From the NCBI GenBank assembly GCA_965601665.1, contig OZ271833.1, positions 2,046,001-2,110,000 of the forward strand: a stretch of 64,000 bases of DNA, read 5' to 3'. Source of the DNA: JANQNX01 sp965601665. Its GTDB lineage: Bacteria > Pseudomonadota > Gammaproteobacteria > Eutrophobiales > Eutrophobiaceae. Below are positions 8,172 to 17,528 of this stretch, in pieces. The position numbers were made by a program, and so were the translations under genes. The first letter of the stretch is position 1. Every line of letters starts with the position of its first letter. The notes under the pieces were generated by a model. That model was not told where the DNA came from. It saw only the letters and a list, made by a program, of their open reading frames with translations, and did no database searches.

Positions 8172-9301
8172 CGCAAAATAAAACCAAGCCGAAGCAGGCT
8201 TTGACGTTCTGTTTCAGATAACGCGGGCGCATTAATACGAGTATGATTAAATTCACGTCGACGTCGATATGTTTTGCGCAAGTTATCGAAATGTTCAGCA
8301 CGCTGTTGTGCGGGCAGACCCAGCGATTGCTTAAGCTCATTGCTATCAAGTGCGACATCATAGACCGCCGTTACGGCATTGAACAATATGTTCTCAGGAA
8401 CATGCAGTTCAATATCGTGCAGTTCATCCTTACCTGCCATCGTAATCGGCCCCGATTTTAGAAAAGCCTGCAAAGCACTGGCAAGTTGCTCAGTAGCCCT
8501 TAGCTTTCCATCATAGCTGTAACCAGCGATATGTGGGGTAGTAACTGTGGCCAACTGCATTAACTCCGGGTCAATTTCCGGTTCATTTTCCCATACATCA
8601 ACGACGAGATGCGCCGCGGGCCTGCCCGCTTTAAATGCCTTCAGGTCTGTTTCATCGACGACACCACCACGCGCAGTGTTAATCAGGATGGCATTCTGCG
8701 GTAGCTGCTCAAGGAAATCCCGCGCAATTAGCCCTTGTGTTGCATGGGTACCGGTCCCGGTAAGCGGTACATGGCAGGTAATAATATCAGCGTCAGTCAG
8801 TGCTGCCAGCGGCAGCCACGCTTCAGACGCGTCTTGCTCGGCACGTGGCGGATCGTTCAACAGGCAACGCATGCCAATTGGCTCCAGCAACCTGCGCACC
8901 CGGCTGCCAACCTCACCAACACCAATGATGCCAATGGTTTTCCCGTTCAGGTCAAAACCATCACAATGAGCCAGGTATAACAGACTGCTTAATACATATT
9001 CGGCCACCGAGCGCGCATTACTTCCAGGCGCATACGCAAAGGAAATGCCGCTATTCCTTAACCAGGCTACATCGATATGATCGATACCTGCTGTAGCAGA
9101 GCCGACAAAACGCACCGGGGTGCCATTCAACAAGTTGCTGTTTACCCGAGTCACGGAACGGACCAGCAACACATCGGCATCCTGTAACGACTGCCGGTTG
9201 ATTTCCCTGCCATTTAACAATGTCAGCTGGCCGAATTGTTCAAATACCTCTGCCGCCAACGTAATCTGCTGGTCGGCAACAATGTTCAGCTTGCTGGACA
9301 A
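8168..9301 (-). CDS. pdxB: Erythronate-4-phosphate dehydrogenase
   Basis: NAD-dependent D-2-hydroxyacid dehydrogenase family enzyme of the DXP-dependent pyridoxal phosphate pathway, oxidising 4-phosphoerythronate. The Rossmann motif GIIGVGEVGSRV, the catalytic arginine region NTARGGVVDE and the histidine in TPHIAGYSYDGK are visible, and the C-terminal extension after about residue 285 fits the PdxB dimerisation domain. 377 residues is the family length. The best start is TTG at 9301, 5 nt after the secF stop. It overlaps purN by 4 nt. Confidence 0.93.
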   Translation of the reverse strand: MSSKLNIVADQQITLAAEVFEQFGQLTLLNGREINRQSLQDADVLLVRSVTRVNSNLLNGTPVRFVGSATAGIDHIDVAWLRNSGISFAYAPGSNARSVAEYVLSSLLYLAHCDGFDLNGKTIGIIGVGEVGSRVRRLLEPIGMRCLLNDPPRAEQDASEAWLPLAALTDADIITCHVPLTGTGTHATQGLIARDFLEQLPQNAILINTARGGVVDETDLKAFKAGRPAAHLVVDVWENEPEIDPELMQLATVTTPHIAGYSYDGKLRATEQLASALQAFLKSGPITMAGKDELHDIELHVPENILFNAVTAVYDVALDSNELKQSLGLPAQQRAEHFDNLRKTYRRRREFNHTRINAPALSETERQSLLRLGFILR

Positions 9302-9306
9302 ATGAC

Positions 9307-10224
9307 TCAGGGTAAGGCGTCGAGATCGGCACCTTCTTTTTGTACCGGCATCAGGTCTTCCTTGCTGACTCCAAGTGCCAACGTGACTGGACTGGCCACG
9401 TAGATTGATGAATAGGTCCCCACGAGGACGCCAATAATCAACGCTGTAGCAAAACTGTGAATAATCTCTCCACCAAACACAAACAGCGCGACCAGCACCA
9501 GCATCGTGGTTAACGAGGTTATCAATGTACGACTCAACATCTGGTTGATTGACGTGTTGAACACTTCTACCGGTGCTGTCTCACGTAGTTTCCTGAAGTT
9601 TTCCCTGACACGGTCAAACACGACAATAGTGTCGTTGAGCGAGTAACCAATCACGGCGAGGATGGCTGCAAGAACAGAAAGATCAAAATCAAACTGGGTA
9701 ACGGAGAAAAAGCCCAGCGTAATAACAACATCATGAACCAGCGCGGCAATAGCACCCACTGAAAAACGTCGCTGGAAGCGCAGCGCCACATAAATAAAGA
9801 TGCCGACCAGCGCGTAGATCATCGCCAGTCCGCCATCATCTTTTAATTCTTCACCAACCTGCGGACCAACAAATTCAACGCGCCGCATCTCAACATCGTC
9901 ACCAAGTAAACCAAGCACCTTGTTGCTCACATCGGCGCTGTTCATCCCTTCCAGTGGTGGAATGCGAATCAGGATGTCATTCGCTGTACCAAAATACTGC
10001 ACCAGGGCATCACTGAATTCAGACTGCTGTAATTGAGACCGAACCTGGTCCAGGTCTGCTGCCTGCTGGTAGCCAATTTCAACCAGTGTGCCACCGGTAA
10101 AGTCAATGCCGAGGTTCAGGCCCTGCATGGCAAGTGAGAAAACCGAGGCAATTAGCAGGAACCCGGAAATCAGCACAGCGATTTTCCGTTTTCCCATGAA
10201 ATCGAAATTGAATTGCATATTCAT
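9307..10224 (-). CDS. secF: Protein translocase subunit SecF
   Basis: Partner of SecD in the inner membrane; uses the proton gradient to help proteins finish crossing through SecYEG. Six membrane helices are predicted, with a first periplasmic loop after helix 1 and the conserved GYSLNDTIVVFDRVREN motif. I place the start at ATG 10224 (or 10218), 19 nt after the secD stop, because upstream residues in the same frame overlap secD and do not resemble SecF. About 305 residues, the normal length. It follows yajC-secD. Confidence 0.95.
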   Translation of the reverse strand: MNMQFNFDFMGKRKIAVLISGFLLIASVFSLAMQGLNLGIDFTGGTLVEIGYQQAADLDQVRSQLQQSEFSDALVQYFGTANDILIRIPPLEGMNSADVSNKVLGLLGDDVEMRRVEFVGPQVGEELKDDGGLAMIYALVGIFIYVALRFQRRFSVGAIAALVHDVVITLGFFSVTQFDFDLSVLAAILAVIGYSLNDTIVVFDRVRENFRKLRETAPVEVFNTSINQMLSRTLITSLTTMLVLVALFVFGGEIIHSFATALIIGVLVGTYSSIYVASPVTLALGVSKEDLMPVQKEGADLDALP

Positions 10225-10243
10225 AATGTCTAGTTTCCCGAGA

Positions 10244-12103
10244 TCAAATCGACAATTTCCGAAGTTTTCGTCCACCGTAAATCAGGTTAACGAGTGAACG
10301 CGATACCATGATGGCAGTGAACATGGAGGAAATAATGCCCAGTGACAGTGTCACGGCAAAACCCTTAATAGGCCCGGTACCAAAACTGAACAACACGAGG
10401 GCGGCAATCAGCGTGGTGATGTTGGCGTCAGCAATGGTTGAGAACGCCTTTTCATAACCGGAATGTATGCTTGCCTGAGGCGAGTTACCGTTGCGTAATT
10501 CCTCGCGAATGCGTTCAAAGATAAGAACGTTTGCGTCCACTGCCATACCAACGGTTAACACGATGCCGGCAATACCCGGCAGTGTTAACGTCGCCTGTAA
10601 CATGGACAACAAGGCAACAATCAAGACCAGATTTAGTGCCAGGGCAATATTAGCGACCAGACCAAATACCCGGTAATAAATCGCCATGAACACCAGTACC
10701 AGCACAAAACCAATCATCACCGACTTGAATCCCTGGTCGATGTTGTCCTGTCCAAGGCTGGGGCCTACGGTGCGCTCCTCGACAATGTAAACGGGCGCTG
10801 CCAGCGCACCGGCACGTAACAATAACGCCAGTGTCCTTGCTTCCTGGCTGGAATCGAGACCGGTTATCTGGAAGCGTTTACCCAACTGTTCGCGTATCAC
10901 GGCAGCATTGATGACTTCCTTGATAGTCTGCTTGCTCTCGACCATCTCACCGTTTTTTTCAACGAATTCGAGCTTGTTTTCAATGAATACCACGGCGAGC
11001 CGCTTACCGACATTGTCCCGGGTACCGTGACTCATACGCTTAGCGCCGGTACCGTCCAGCGTGATGCTGACGTTAGGCCCACCTGTTTGGGAATCAATAC
11101 CGGAGGCCGCGTTGATAATGGAATCACCGGTCAGGATAACCTGTTTCTTCAACAAGATTGGTTGACCGGTACGCTCATAGTAAAGCTCGGACCCTGCCGG
11201 GGCTTGCCTGTCGACTGCATCCTGCGGGCTGTTCTTTTCATCAACCAGTCTGAATTCCAGTGTCGCGGTCGCACCGAGTATTTCCTTGGCGCGGGCGGTA
11301 TCCTGTACACCCGGCAGTTGCACAACTACACGGTTCAGGCCTTGCTGTTGAATAACCGGTTCTGCCACGCCCAGTTCGTTGACGCGCTTGCGCAAGGTAA
11401 CGATGTTTTGTTGGAGTGCCAGTTTTTGTGTTTCCAGTAATACCTGTTGTGACATGGTGACTACCAGCCTGGGGTCATCTGCATCGGTATCTACCAAGCT
11501 GGCCTCAAGCTCGTTGTAATCATCATCGATAAGCTGCAAACCCTTGTCGCGCTCATTACTATCGCGGAAGCGAATTAGCAACCCACCTTCATCGTTACGC
11601 GTAATCGTCCTGTAGCGAATTTTCTCTGCTCGCATGTCACTTCTCAGGTCAGACATGTAACGTTCTTCCGCCTTGGTAATCGCGGCGTCCATATCGACTT
11701 CCATCAGGAAGTGCACGCCGCCGCGTAAATCAAGGCCAAGAAACATGGGCTCTGCATTCATATTGCGCAGCCACTCCGGTGTAGCCGGGGCAAGGTTAAG
11801 TGCGACCACATAGCCTCGACCGAGTGATTCCCTGACTACCGACTGGGCTTTTAATTGGTCTTCTTCGTTCCTGAAACGAATAGTGAGATTAGCAAGGCCC
11901 AGTTCCATGGCTCGATACTCGAGACCTGCCTCTTCCAGCGCAGTGCTGACCTGAAACTCGGTGAGTTCGCTGACTTCACCACCACGGGTTGCAGAGATCT
12001 GCAGGGCGGGGTGCTTACCATACAGGTTTGGTAGTGCATAGATGATGCCGACACCGATCACGATAAAGATAAGAAGGTACTTCCAGATTGGATAACGATT
12101 CAT
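10244..12103 (-). CDS. secD: Protein translocase subunit SecD
   Basis: 619-residue SecD with an N-terminal membrane anchor, the large P1 periplasmic head and a C-terminal five-helix bundle. The conserved MFLGLDLRGGVHFLMEVD stretch follows the N-terminal region and the helix-4 motif GMAVDANVLIFERIREE is intact. It functions with SecF and YajC at the SecYEG translocon. The gene lies between yajC and secF in the standard queA-tgt-yajC-secD-secF order. Confidence 0.97.
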   Translation of the reverse strand: MNRYPIWKYLLIFIVIGVGIIYALPNLYGKHPALQISATRGGEVSELTEFQVSTALEEAGLEYRAMELGLANLTIRFRNEEDQLKAQSVVRESLGRGYVVALNLAPATPEWLRNMNAEPMFLGLDLRGGVHFLMEVDMDAAITKAEERYMSDLRSDMRAEKIRYRTITRNDEGGLLIRFRDSNERDKGLQLIDDDYNELEASLVDTDADDPRLVVTMSQQVLLETQKLALQQNIVTLRKRVNELGVAEPVIQQQGLNRVVVQLPGVQDTARAKEILGATATLEFRLVDEKNSPQDAVDRQAPAGSELYYERTGQPILLKKQVILTGDSIINAASGIDSQTGGPNVSITLDGTGAKRMSHGTRDNVGKRLAVVFIENKLEFVEKNGEMVESKQTIKEVINAAVIREQLGKRFQITGLDSSQEARTLALLLRAGALAAPVYIVEERTVGPSLGQDNIDQGFKSVMIGFVLVLVFMAIYYRVFGLVANIALALNLVLIVALLSMLQATLTLPGIAGIVLTVGMAVDANVLIFERIREELRNGNSPQASIHSGYEKAFSTIADANITTLIAALVLFSFGTGPIKGFAVTLSLGIISSMFTAIMVSRSLVNLIYGGRKLRKLSI

Positions 12104-12136
12104 GACTGTAAACTGATTATCAGGCGAGTTGGATAG

Positions 12137-12463
12137 TTATAGCGTTTTCAGCGTGCCCTTTGGCATCACGGCCGAGACTGCTTGTTTCTGTACTTTAATT
12201 TCGGTTTCCCTGGCTATCTCGACGACAATAAAGTTGTCACCGACCTCTTTAATCTTGCCAAGCAGCCCCCCACTGGTAACGATTTCATCGCCCTTGGCCA
12301 ATCCGGCGACCAGTTGTTTGTGCTGCTTGGCCTGCTTCATCTGTGGCCGTATTAACATGAAATAAAACACGGCAAACAGGAAGATCAACGGCAGAAAACT
12401 TATCAGACCAGCAGATTGTGGCTCTGCAGCTGCCCAGGCATTGTTGACAAAAAATTCCAGCAT
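12137..12463 (-). CDS. yajC: Preprotein translocase accessory subunit YajC
   Basis: Small single-span inner-membrane protein (108 residues) that associates with SecDF. One hydrophobic helix (about residues 20-40, LPLIFLFAVFYFMLIRPQ) is followed by the cytosolic domain with GLAKGDEIVTSGGLLGKI. The start is taken at ATG 12463 because translation farther upstream would run through the tgt stop region and does not resemble YajC. It lies 46 nt after tgt and 33 nt before secD. Confidence 0.93.
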   Translation of the reverse strand: MLEFFVNNAWAAAEPQSAGLISFLPLIFLFAVFYFMLIRPQMKQAKQHKQLVAGLAKGDEIVTSGGLLGKIKEVGDNFIVVEIARETEIKVQKQAVSAVMPKGTLKTL

Positions 12464-12509
12464 TGGTTTATCTCTGACTTGAAAAAGCGGCGTATTATGA
12501 CACAGCCAA

Positions 12510-13610
12510 CTAAATTTTCTCGCGTTTTGCGTAAAAATCGCTGATAAAGTCGTCCAGCTTGCCAACGTCTATGGCATCGCGCAGCCCCTGCATCAATTGC
12601 TGGTAAAAGAACAGGTTGTGGATTGTATTCAGCCTTGAACCCAGGATCTCGTTGGTCTTGTCGAGATGATGCAGATAGGCACGACTGTAGTGGCGGCAGG
12701 TATAACAACCACACTGCTCATCAACCGGCAGCTGACTATGCCTGTGGCTGGCATTACGAATTCGTATATCACCGCGACTGGTGAATAAATGCCCGTTGCG
12801 TGCATTTCGCGTGGGCATGACACAATCAAACATATCGATCCCGCGCCGCACGGCCTCAATAATATTTTCCGGTGTGCCAACACCCATCAGGTAGCGGGGC
12901 CTGTCTGTCGGCATTGCAGGAACAAGGTTATCCAGTACTTCCAGCATCAATTCAACAGGTTCGCCAACCGACAAGCCACCTACCGCATAGCCATCAAAGT
13001 CAATCTCCATTAACCCGTCCAGCGAGAGCCGGCGCAGGCCTGCATACATGCCACCCTGGATAATCCCGAACAGCGCGTTGGGGTTGTCCCCGTGTGCGGT
13101 TTTTGACCTGGCTGCCCAGCGCAATGATAACTCCATGGACTGTCGCGCTTCGTTTTCTGTTGCCGGAAACGGGGTACATTCATCGAAGATCATGACGACA
13201 TCAGCGCCTAGCTTGTGCTGCACGGCTATTGCCTCTTCCGGGCCAAGAAATATCCGCGCACCGTCTACCGGAGAACGAAAATGCACGCCTTCCTCGGTAA
13301 TCTTGCGTGACTCGGCCAGGCTAAATACCTGGTAGCCACCGGAATCGGTCAATATCGGTTTATCCCAGTGCATGAACCCATGCAGATCACCCGCATCCTC
13401 AATGACTTCCATTCCCGGCCGAAGCATCAGGTGAAACGTATTACCGAGTATGATATCCGCGCCCAGGTCAACCAGCTCCTCGGGTGTCATCGCCTTGACC
13501 GTGCCGTACGTACCGACAGGCATAAACGCAGGCGTTCGCACCTCACCCCGATCAAAAACAAGTCGGCCGCGTCTCGCGCTGCCGTCGTTAGCCAGCAATT
13601 CAAACTGCAT
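12510..13610 (-). CDS. tgt: Queuine tRNA-ribosyltransferase
   Basis: Exchanges guanine 34 of GUN-anticodon tRNAs for preQ1 in queuosine synthesis. Visible are TDSGGYQVFSL (catalytic aspartate region), the nucleophile region FDCVMPTRNARNG and the zinc site starting CGCYTC. The ATG at 13610 gives MQFELLANDG, aligning with the E. coli N terminus, and has GGAAAGAG upstream; it overlaps the queA end by 11 nt. 366 residues, normal. Together with queA (adjacent) and queG (55282) most late steps of queuosine synthesis are in this window. Confidence 0.97.
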   Translation of the reverse strand: MQFELLANDGSARRGRLVFDRGEVRTPAFMPVGTYGTVKAMTPEELVDLGADIILGNTFHLMLRPGMEVIEDAGDLHGFMHWDKPILTDSGGYQVFSLAESRKITEEGVHFRSPVDGARIFLGPEEAIAVQHKLGADVVMIFDECTPFPATENEARQSMELSLRWAARSKTAHGDNPNALFGIIQGGMYAGLRRLSLDGLMEIDFDGYAVGGLSVGEPVELMLEVLDNLVPAMPTDRPRYLMGVGTPENIIEAVRRGIDMFDCVMPTRNARNGHLFTSRGDIRIRNASHRHSQLPVDEQCGCYTCRHYSRAYLHHLDKTNEILGSRLNTIHNLFFYQQLMQGLRDAIDVGKLDDFISDFYAKREKI

Positions 13611-14634
13611 CGTCATCTCTTTCCAGCAGCATGGCATCGCCATAACTGAAAAAGCGATAGCGCTGTTGTACCGCGTGATTGTACGCTCGCATTATGGTGT
13701 CTCTCCCGGCAAATGCGCTCACCAGCATCAATAATGTCGATTCGGGTAAATGGAAATTGGTCAGCAACATATCAATCACGTTAAATTGAAAGCCCGGATA
13801 AATGAAAATATCAGTATCACCTTCATAGGGCTGTAGTTCACCACCCCGGGCCGCCGTTTCCAGGCTTCTGACGACAGTCGTACCGACCGCAATAATTCGC
13901 CCGCCATTGGCCCTGGCTGTGTTAATCCGGTCAACTGCGATTGTAGTCAGTATCATGCGTTCCTTGTGCATTTTGTGTTTGCTGACATCATCAACACGCA
14001 CGGGCTGAAATGTACCGGCGCCCACATGCAACGTGAGTCGCACATGATCAACACCCTTGTCTTTCAAGGCTGCCAGAATATCTTCGGTAAAGTGCAGACC
14101 TGCAGTTGGTGCAGCCACCGCGCCCGGTTTGTCTGAGTAGACTGTCTGATAGCGCTGCTGGTCCTGCGCGCCGTCTGCCCGCTGTATATATGGAGGCAGC
14201 GGCATGTGTCCGTGTTGTTGCAGAAATTCATCCAATCCGTCTTGCGCGATAAATTTCAATAAATACATATCCTCTTGCCGACCCACTACCTGGAAGGCAT
14301 CGCGGTCTGCAACCCGTAACAAACTGCCCGCGCCGGGTGATTTACTGGCCCGCATCTGGACCAGTAACGTACTGTCGTCAATAACCCGCTCCAGCATGAT
14401 TTCAACCTTGCCACCAGTATCCTTGTGAGCAAATAACCTGGCAGGGATAACGCGCGTATCATTCAGCACCAGCAGGTCGCCGGGTCGGAGGAAGTCGGGC
14501 AGGTCCCTGAACCTGGCATCTGTTAGTTGCCCTCCCCTTGCCACGTGTAGCAGGCGGCTGGCATCTCGCTGGCTGGCCGGGTACTGGGCTATCAGCTCTT
14601 CGGGCAATTCATAATGAAAATCTCGCGTACGCAT
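13600..14634 (-). CDS. queA: S-adenosylmethionine:tRNA ribosyltransferase-isomerase
   Basis: Moves the ribosyl part of SAM to preQ1 in tRNA, giving epoxyqueuosine. The N terminus (DFHYELPEELIAQYP), LVLNDTRVIPARL and the GAVAAPTAGLHFT motif identify the family; 344 residues is usual. First gene of the long minus-strand run queA-tgt-yajC-secD-secF. Its upstream side faces the tRNA-Leu promoter, so the two are divergent across about 90 bp. Confidence 0.96.
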   Translation of the reverse strand: MRTRDFHYELPEELIAQYPASQRDASRLLHVARGGQLTDARFRDLPDFLRPGDLLVLNDTRVIPARLFAHKDTGGKVEIMLERVIDDSTLLVQMRASKSPGAGSLLRVADRDAFQVVGRQEDMYLLKFIAQDGLDEFLQQHGHMPLPPYIQRADGAQDQQRYQTVYSDKPGAVAAPTAGLHFTEDILAALKDKGVDHVRLTLHVGAGTFQPVRVDDVSKHKMHKERMILTTIAVDRINTARANGGRIIAVGTTVVRSLETAARGGELQPYEGDTDIFIYPGFQFNVIDMLLTNFHLPESTLLMLVSAFAGRDTIMRAYNHAVQQRYRFFSYGDAMLLERDDDAV

Positions 14635-14679
14635 GGCGCGCGATGTTAACAGAAATAAGGGAGATTTAAGTCACGGAGT

Positions 14680-14707
14680 TTGACGCTGTCAGCAGTTTGC
14701 CTATACT
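14680..14707 (+). promoter_or_regulatory. Sigma-70 promoter of tRNA-Leu
   Basis: A TTGACG -35 box (14680-14685) and a TATACT -10 box (14702-14707) are separated by 16 bp. The predicted start, near 14714, leaves a short 5' leader before the tRNA at 14728. Confidence 0.7.
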
Positions 14708-14727
14708 TGCTCGCCTGCTTACTCAAT

Positions 14728-14814
14728 GCCGGGGTGGCGGAACTGGTAGACGCGCCGGATTCAAAATCCGGTTCTGGCAACAGAGTGCGAGTTCGATTCT
14801 CGCTCCCGGCACCA
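14728..14814 (+). tRNA. tRNA-Leu (anticodon CAA)
   Basis: An 87-nt cloverleaf. The acceptor stem pairs GCCGGGG (14728-14734) with TCCCGGC (14804-14810) with a terminal G-U; discriminator A at 14811 and CCA encoded at 14812-14814. The anticodon stem CCGGATT..AATCCGG region holds a loop TTCAAAA, giving anticodon CAA, which reads UUG leucine codons. A long variable arm (class II tRNA) and the T arm GTTCGATTC are present. Confidence 0.95.
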
Positions 14815-14852
14815 AATCTTTTAACGACGTAAACCGATTTGTTACCTGGAAC

Positions 14853-15356
14853 CTATTTCGACAACGCCTGTTTAATGCGAAGATCTACGTTCTGCTTGAC
14901 CAGTACATCACTGGCCCCTGTTGGTCGTTTGTACACAACATTCTTTTCTTTATCGACTACAAATACAGCAGGTGTTCTTCTAACACCAAACTGTTCCGCC
15001 AGTTGATTGCCTTCCAGTAATAATGTGTATCGCAACTGTTTGGCTGTGAAATACTCAAGTGGATCGATCTTGCCATCTCCCAGTGCATCTATAGCGTAGA
15101 ACTTAACGCCTTTACTACGATATTTGCGATAGATGACATCCAGCTGCGGCAATAACGAATGACAATAGATACATGATGTTGCCCAGAATATGATGACCGA
15201 CACTTTTGCGTTACTGTCTTCATAGTAATTCAGTGTTTCGCCTTCACCGGAATTGAGGCTCCAGTCGGGTACAGTGTTACCAATACCAAGCGGGGTTTCG
15301 GCAGCATTACCGGCAAGTAAATAAAAGCTCAGGGCAAGAAAGAGTATCTGTCGCAT
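14853..15356 (-). CDS. TlpA-like thioredoxin-fold protein, periplasmic
   Basis: Secreted thiol-disulfide oxidoreductase of the redoxin/TlpA/ResA type, 167 residues. A signal peptide (residues 1-19, ending NAA) is followed by a thioredoxin fold with the active site CIYC at residues 62-65 and the cis-proline motif RRTPAVF near residue 133. Such proteins reduce or isomerise disulfides, often in cytochrome c maturation. The nearest cytochrome gene is at 17051, on the other strand. The exact substrate cannot be told. It stands alone, convergent to the tRNA-Leu gene. Confidence 0.82.
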   Translation of the reverse strand: MRQILFLALSFYLLAGNAAETPLGIGNTVPDWSLNSGEGETLNYYEDSNAKVSVIIFWATSCIYCHSLLPQLDVIYRKYRSKGVKFYAIDALGDGKIDPLEYFTAKQLRYTLLLEGNQLAEQFGVRRTPAVFVVDKEKNVVYKRPTGASDVLVKQNVDLRIKQALSK

Positions 15357-15434
15357 TATGTATCCTGTCGTTTGTTGTTGTTGCTTGTCAAAGCCGTCTT
15401 GTTTATTGTCGGTTCAGCATACGGCATGAAACAA

Positions 15435-15998
15435 CTAGTCTGATGAATGCGTCAACAGCCCTTTTGCCTGTTCATAATCAAGTGAATTTATCCCTGCAAG
15501 CATCATTGACTGCTTCAGGGAAGCGCCAACGCCGTAGGCCAATAACCGGCTGTAGTAAGGCAATTTTTGCAGGTAGTATGGCATCGCATCTTCCAGCTTC
15601 TCAGCCTGCAACAGACATTCTTCAACACGCTGTCGTTGCTCATCGAGGAAATCGGTGAACCAGGGTTGTTCGGCAACTTTGTCACTCAGATTAACAGTCC
15701 ATGTCACATCATCCCGCAGTACACACTCACCAACAAACTGTCCAGGTTGACCCGTTGCCCAGTCATTCGGGGCAATGGCAAATAGCTTGAACTTGTCATT
15801 GGTAAAATAAAGCCAGTAGCTTTTTCCAGGCACGGGGCGGAATTCAAACTGCGTATTCAATACGAACAACGATGTGAACAACTCGGTTGTTACCTGATCG
15901 ATCTGCTTGGGTGGTAAAGGCACACTGGCGCGGGCACTTGCCAGTCCGTCGAGAACGAGTGCCATGCCCTTGCCCTGGGGGTTGGGATTTTTTTGCAT
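15435..15998 (-). CDS. DUF2452 family protein
   Basis: A 187-residue soluble protein without signal peptide or membrane segments. The N-terminal NPNPQGKG motif and overall layout match the conserved DUF2452 family (my recognition, not a search). Function unknown. It lies between the TlpA-like gene and a CinA-domain gene on the same strand but with gaps of 78 and 163 nt, so operon membership is uncertain. Confidence 0.65.
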   Translation of the reverse strand: MQKNPNPQGKGMALVLDGLASARASVPLPPKQIDQVTTELFTSLFVLNTQFEFRPVPGKSYWLYFTNDKFKLFAIAPNDWATGQPGQFVGECVLRDDVTWTVNLSDKVAEQPWFTDFLDEQRQRVEECLLQAEKLEDAMPYYLQKLPYYSRLLAYGVGASLKQSMMLAGINSLDYEQAKGLLTHSSD

Positions 15999-16161
15999 GT
16001 ATTCTTATAGTTAACTGTGAGTGAAGCCGTTGTGAAGACAATCGCAACTGTGTATGTGTTTCCACGACACGCAGGCAAAATAGCAGAATTATATGCTTAC
16101 ACTATAGCTTCAACACTCGCGCAGATTGCAGACGCTGTATCGCCGATGCCTTGGTTCTTGC

Positions 16162-16920
16162 CTAACCTGGCGACACAGATGCGAGCAACTTTCCATTTAA
16201 TGACTCAACCAGTTGCTGCACCTGCTGCTGCCGCAAGAGCAGTTCTTCTTTGTCGGTTGATCGCAGCACAACGTTAACGCCCAACTGGCCATTTTTAAAA
16301 TAGGGGTAGCTGCCAATATCAACGGCCTCACACTCAGCCTGTATTTCGCCAAGGCCTGCTGCCATACGACTTTCACCAAGATTGGTTGACACACTGGCGG
16401 ACATAATTGGCGGCCCCCCGGTCAGACGATCTTCCAGTGAATGAAACATTGCCTGCATGATGTCGGGCACACCGGCAAGGACAAATACATTTTCCAGCTG
16501 ATAGCCAGGCGCAGCGCTGACCGGGTTGGCAACGAGCACGGCGCCATCTGGTATGTCTGCCATCTTTAGTCGTGCCTCTGTAAGCTGACCCGGTTCGTAA
16601 TACTTATCCATTACCTGCACCGCCTCGGGGTGGCGCTCTACCTTACGGTTAAATGCCTTCGCGACGCAGGCAGTAGTAATATCGTCATGTGTCGGACCAA
16701 TACCACCGGTAGTAAAAACATAGTCATAATCATTGGCAAACTGCCTGACAGTATTCACGATGGTTGCTTCGACATCAGGAATTACGCGTGCCTCACCCAG
16801 CACTATTCCAAGTGCGCTCAGGCGACTACCAATAAAGGCAAGATTGCTGTCCTGCGTGCGCCCTGACAAAATTTCGTTGCCGATGACGACAACACCTGCT
16901 GTTTTTAGTTCGCTGTTCAT
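16162..16920 (-). CDS. CinA N-terminal domain (molybdopterin-binding-like) protein
   Basis: 252-residue protein of the COG1058 CinA-N/MoCF_biosynth family. The characteristic VVIGNEILSGRTQDSN motif is at residues 11-26 and FTTGGIGPTHDD near residue 69. In complete CinA this domain acts as an ADP-ribose pyrophosphatase fused to nicotinamide-nucleotide amidase; here the amidase domain is missing, as in many stand-alone family members. Annotated elsewhere as 'competence/damage-inducible protein A' or 'molybdopterin-binding protein'. True substrate uncertain. It is divergent from the cytochrome gene. Confidence 0.82.
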   Translation of the reverse strand: MNSELKTAGVVVIGNEILSGRTQDSNLAFIGSRLSALGIVLGEARVIPDVEATIVNTVRQFANDYDYVFTTGGIGPTHDDITTACVAKAFNRKVERHPEAVQVMDKYYEPGQLTEARLKMADIPDGAVLVANPVSAAPGYQLENVFVLAGVPDIMQAMFHSLEDRLTGGPPIMSASVSTNLGESRMAAGLGEIQAECEAVDIGSYPYFKNGQLGVNVVLRSTDKEELLLRQQQVQQLVESLNGKLLASVSPG

Positions 16921-17050
16921 TCAAAATTTACCCGGCAAAAAAATCGGATGGCGTAAAACTTTACAGAACAAGAAAAGTCCTAAAGTCCAGGACGCAAAAA
17001 TATAACTCTATAGCGTCTATTTTATGACAATCATAGCAGAGGTAGTAAAC

Positions 17051-17455
17051 GTGAAAACATTTACAAGAATAGCCGTAACTACAGTGGCGGCATGTGGTAT
17101 TTCTTTAAGTGCTTACGCCGATGGAGACAAGCCGTACCAGGTTGCCGATGGCCAAATTAGTGAAAACGCCATGAACGGCTGGCGTACCTATAACGGTGGC
17201 GGCTGCGGTGCCTGTCATGGCAAGGGTGGCGTCGGCGCCGTAGGACCAAACCTGGCGAACAGCGTCAAGAGTGTATTGACCAAGGAACAGTTCGTGGATG
17301 TGGTTACTAACGGCCGATCCGGTACCATGATGCGTCCTCACAAGACCAATAAACGCGTCATGGATAACCTCGATGACCTGTATGTGTATTTACTGGCAAG
17401 AGGCGATGATGTGCTTGGTCCGGGCAACCTTATAAAAATGCCGCTTGGCAAGTAA
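17051..17455 (+). CDS. Class I c-type cytochrome, periplasmic
   Basis: A small monohaem cytochrome c of 134 residues from the preferred GTG start at 17051, which has AGAGG 8 nt upstream; an ATG at 17024 in frame lacks such a site. Signal peptide residues 1-23 (AYA cleavage), haem motif CGACH at 52-56, and candidate axial methionines at 93-94. It stands alone between divergent and convergent neighbours with its own terminator, so no partner oxidase or dehydrogenase is suggested by context. It may be a soluble electron shuttle; the redox partner is unknown. Confidence 0.8.
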   Translation: MKTFTRIAVTTVAACGISLSAYADGDKPYQVADGQISENAMNGWRTYNGGGCGACHGKGGVGAVGPNLANSVKSVLTKEQFVDVVTNGRSGTMMRPHKTNKRVMDNLDDLYVYLLARGDDVLGPGNLIKMPLGK

Positions 17456-17489
17456 CCGCCAATTTTTCACTGGCTTGTAGCCAGATAAC

Positions 17490-17517
17490 AAAAAAGCGGC
17501 AGTTAGCCGCTTTTTTT
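17490..17517. terminator. Bidirectional intrinsic terminator (cytochrome c / panD)
   Basis: Stem GCGGC/GCCGC (17496-17500 and 17506-17510) with loop AGTTA, flanked by A-run 17490-17495 and T-run 17511-17517, so it works on both strands. It lies between the convergent cytochrome gene and panD. Confidence 0.85.
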
Positions 17518-17528
17518 ATGTTTTTTTT

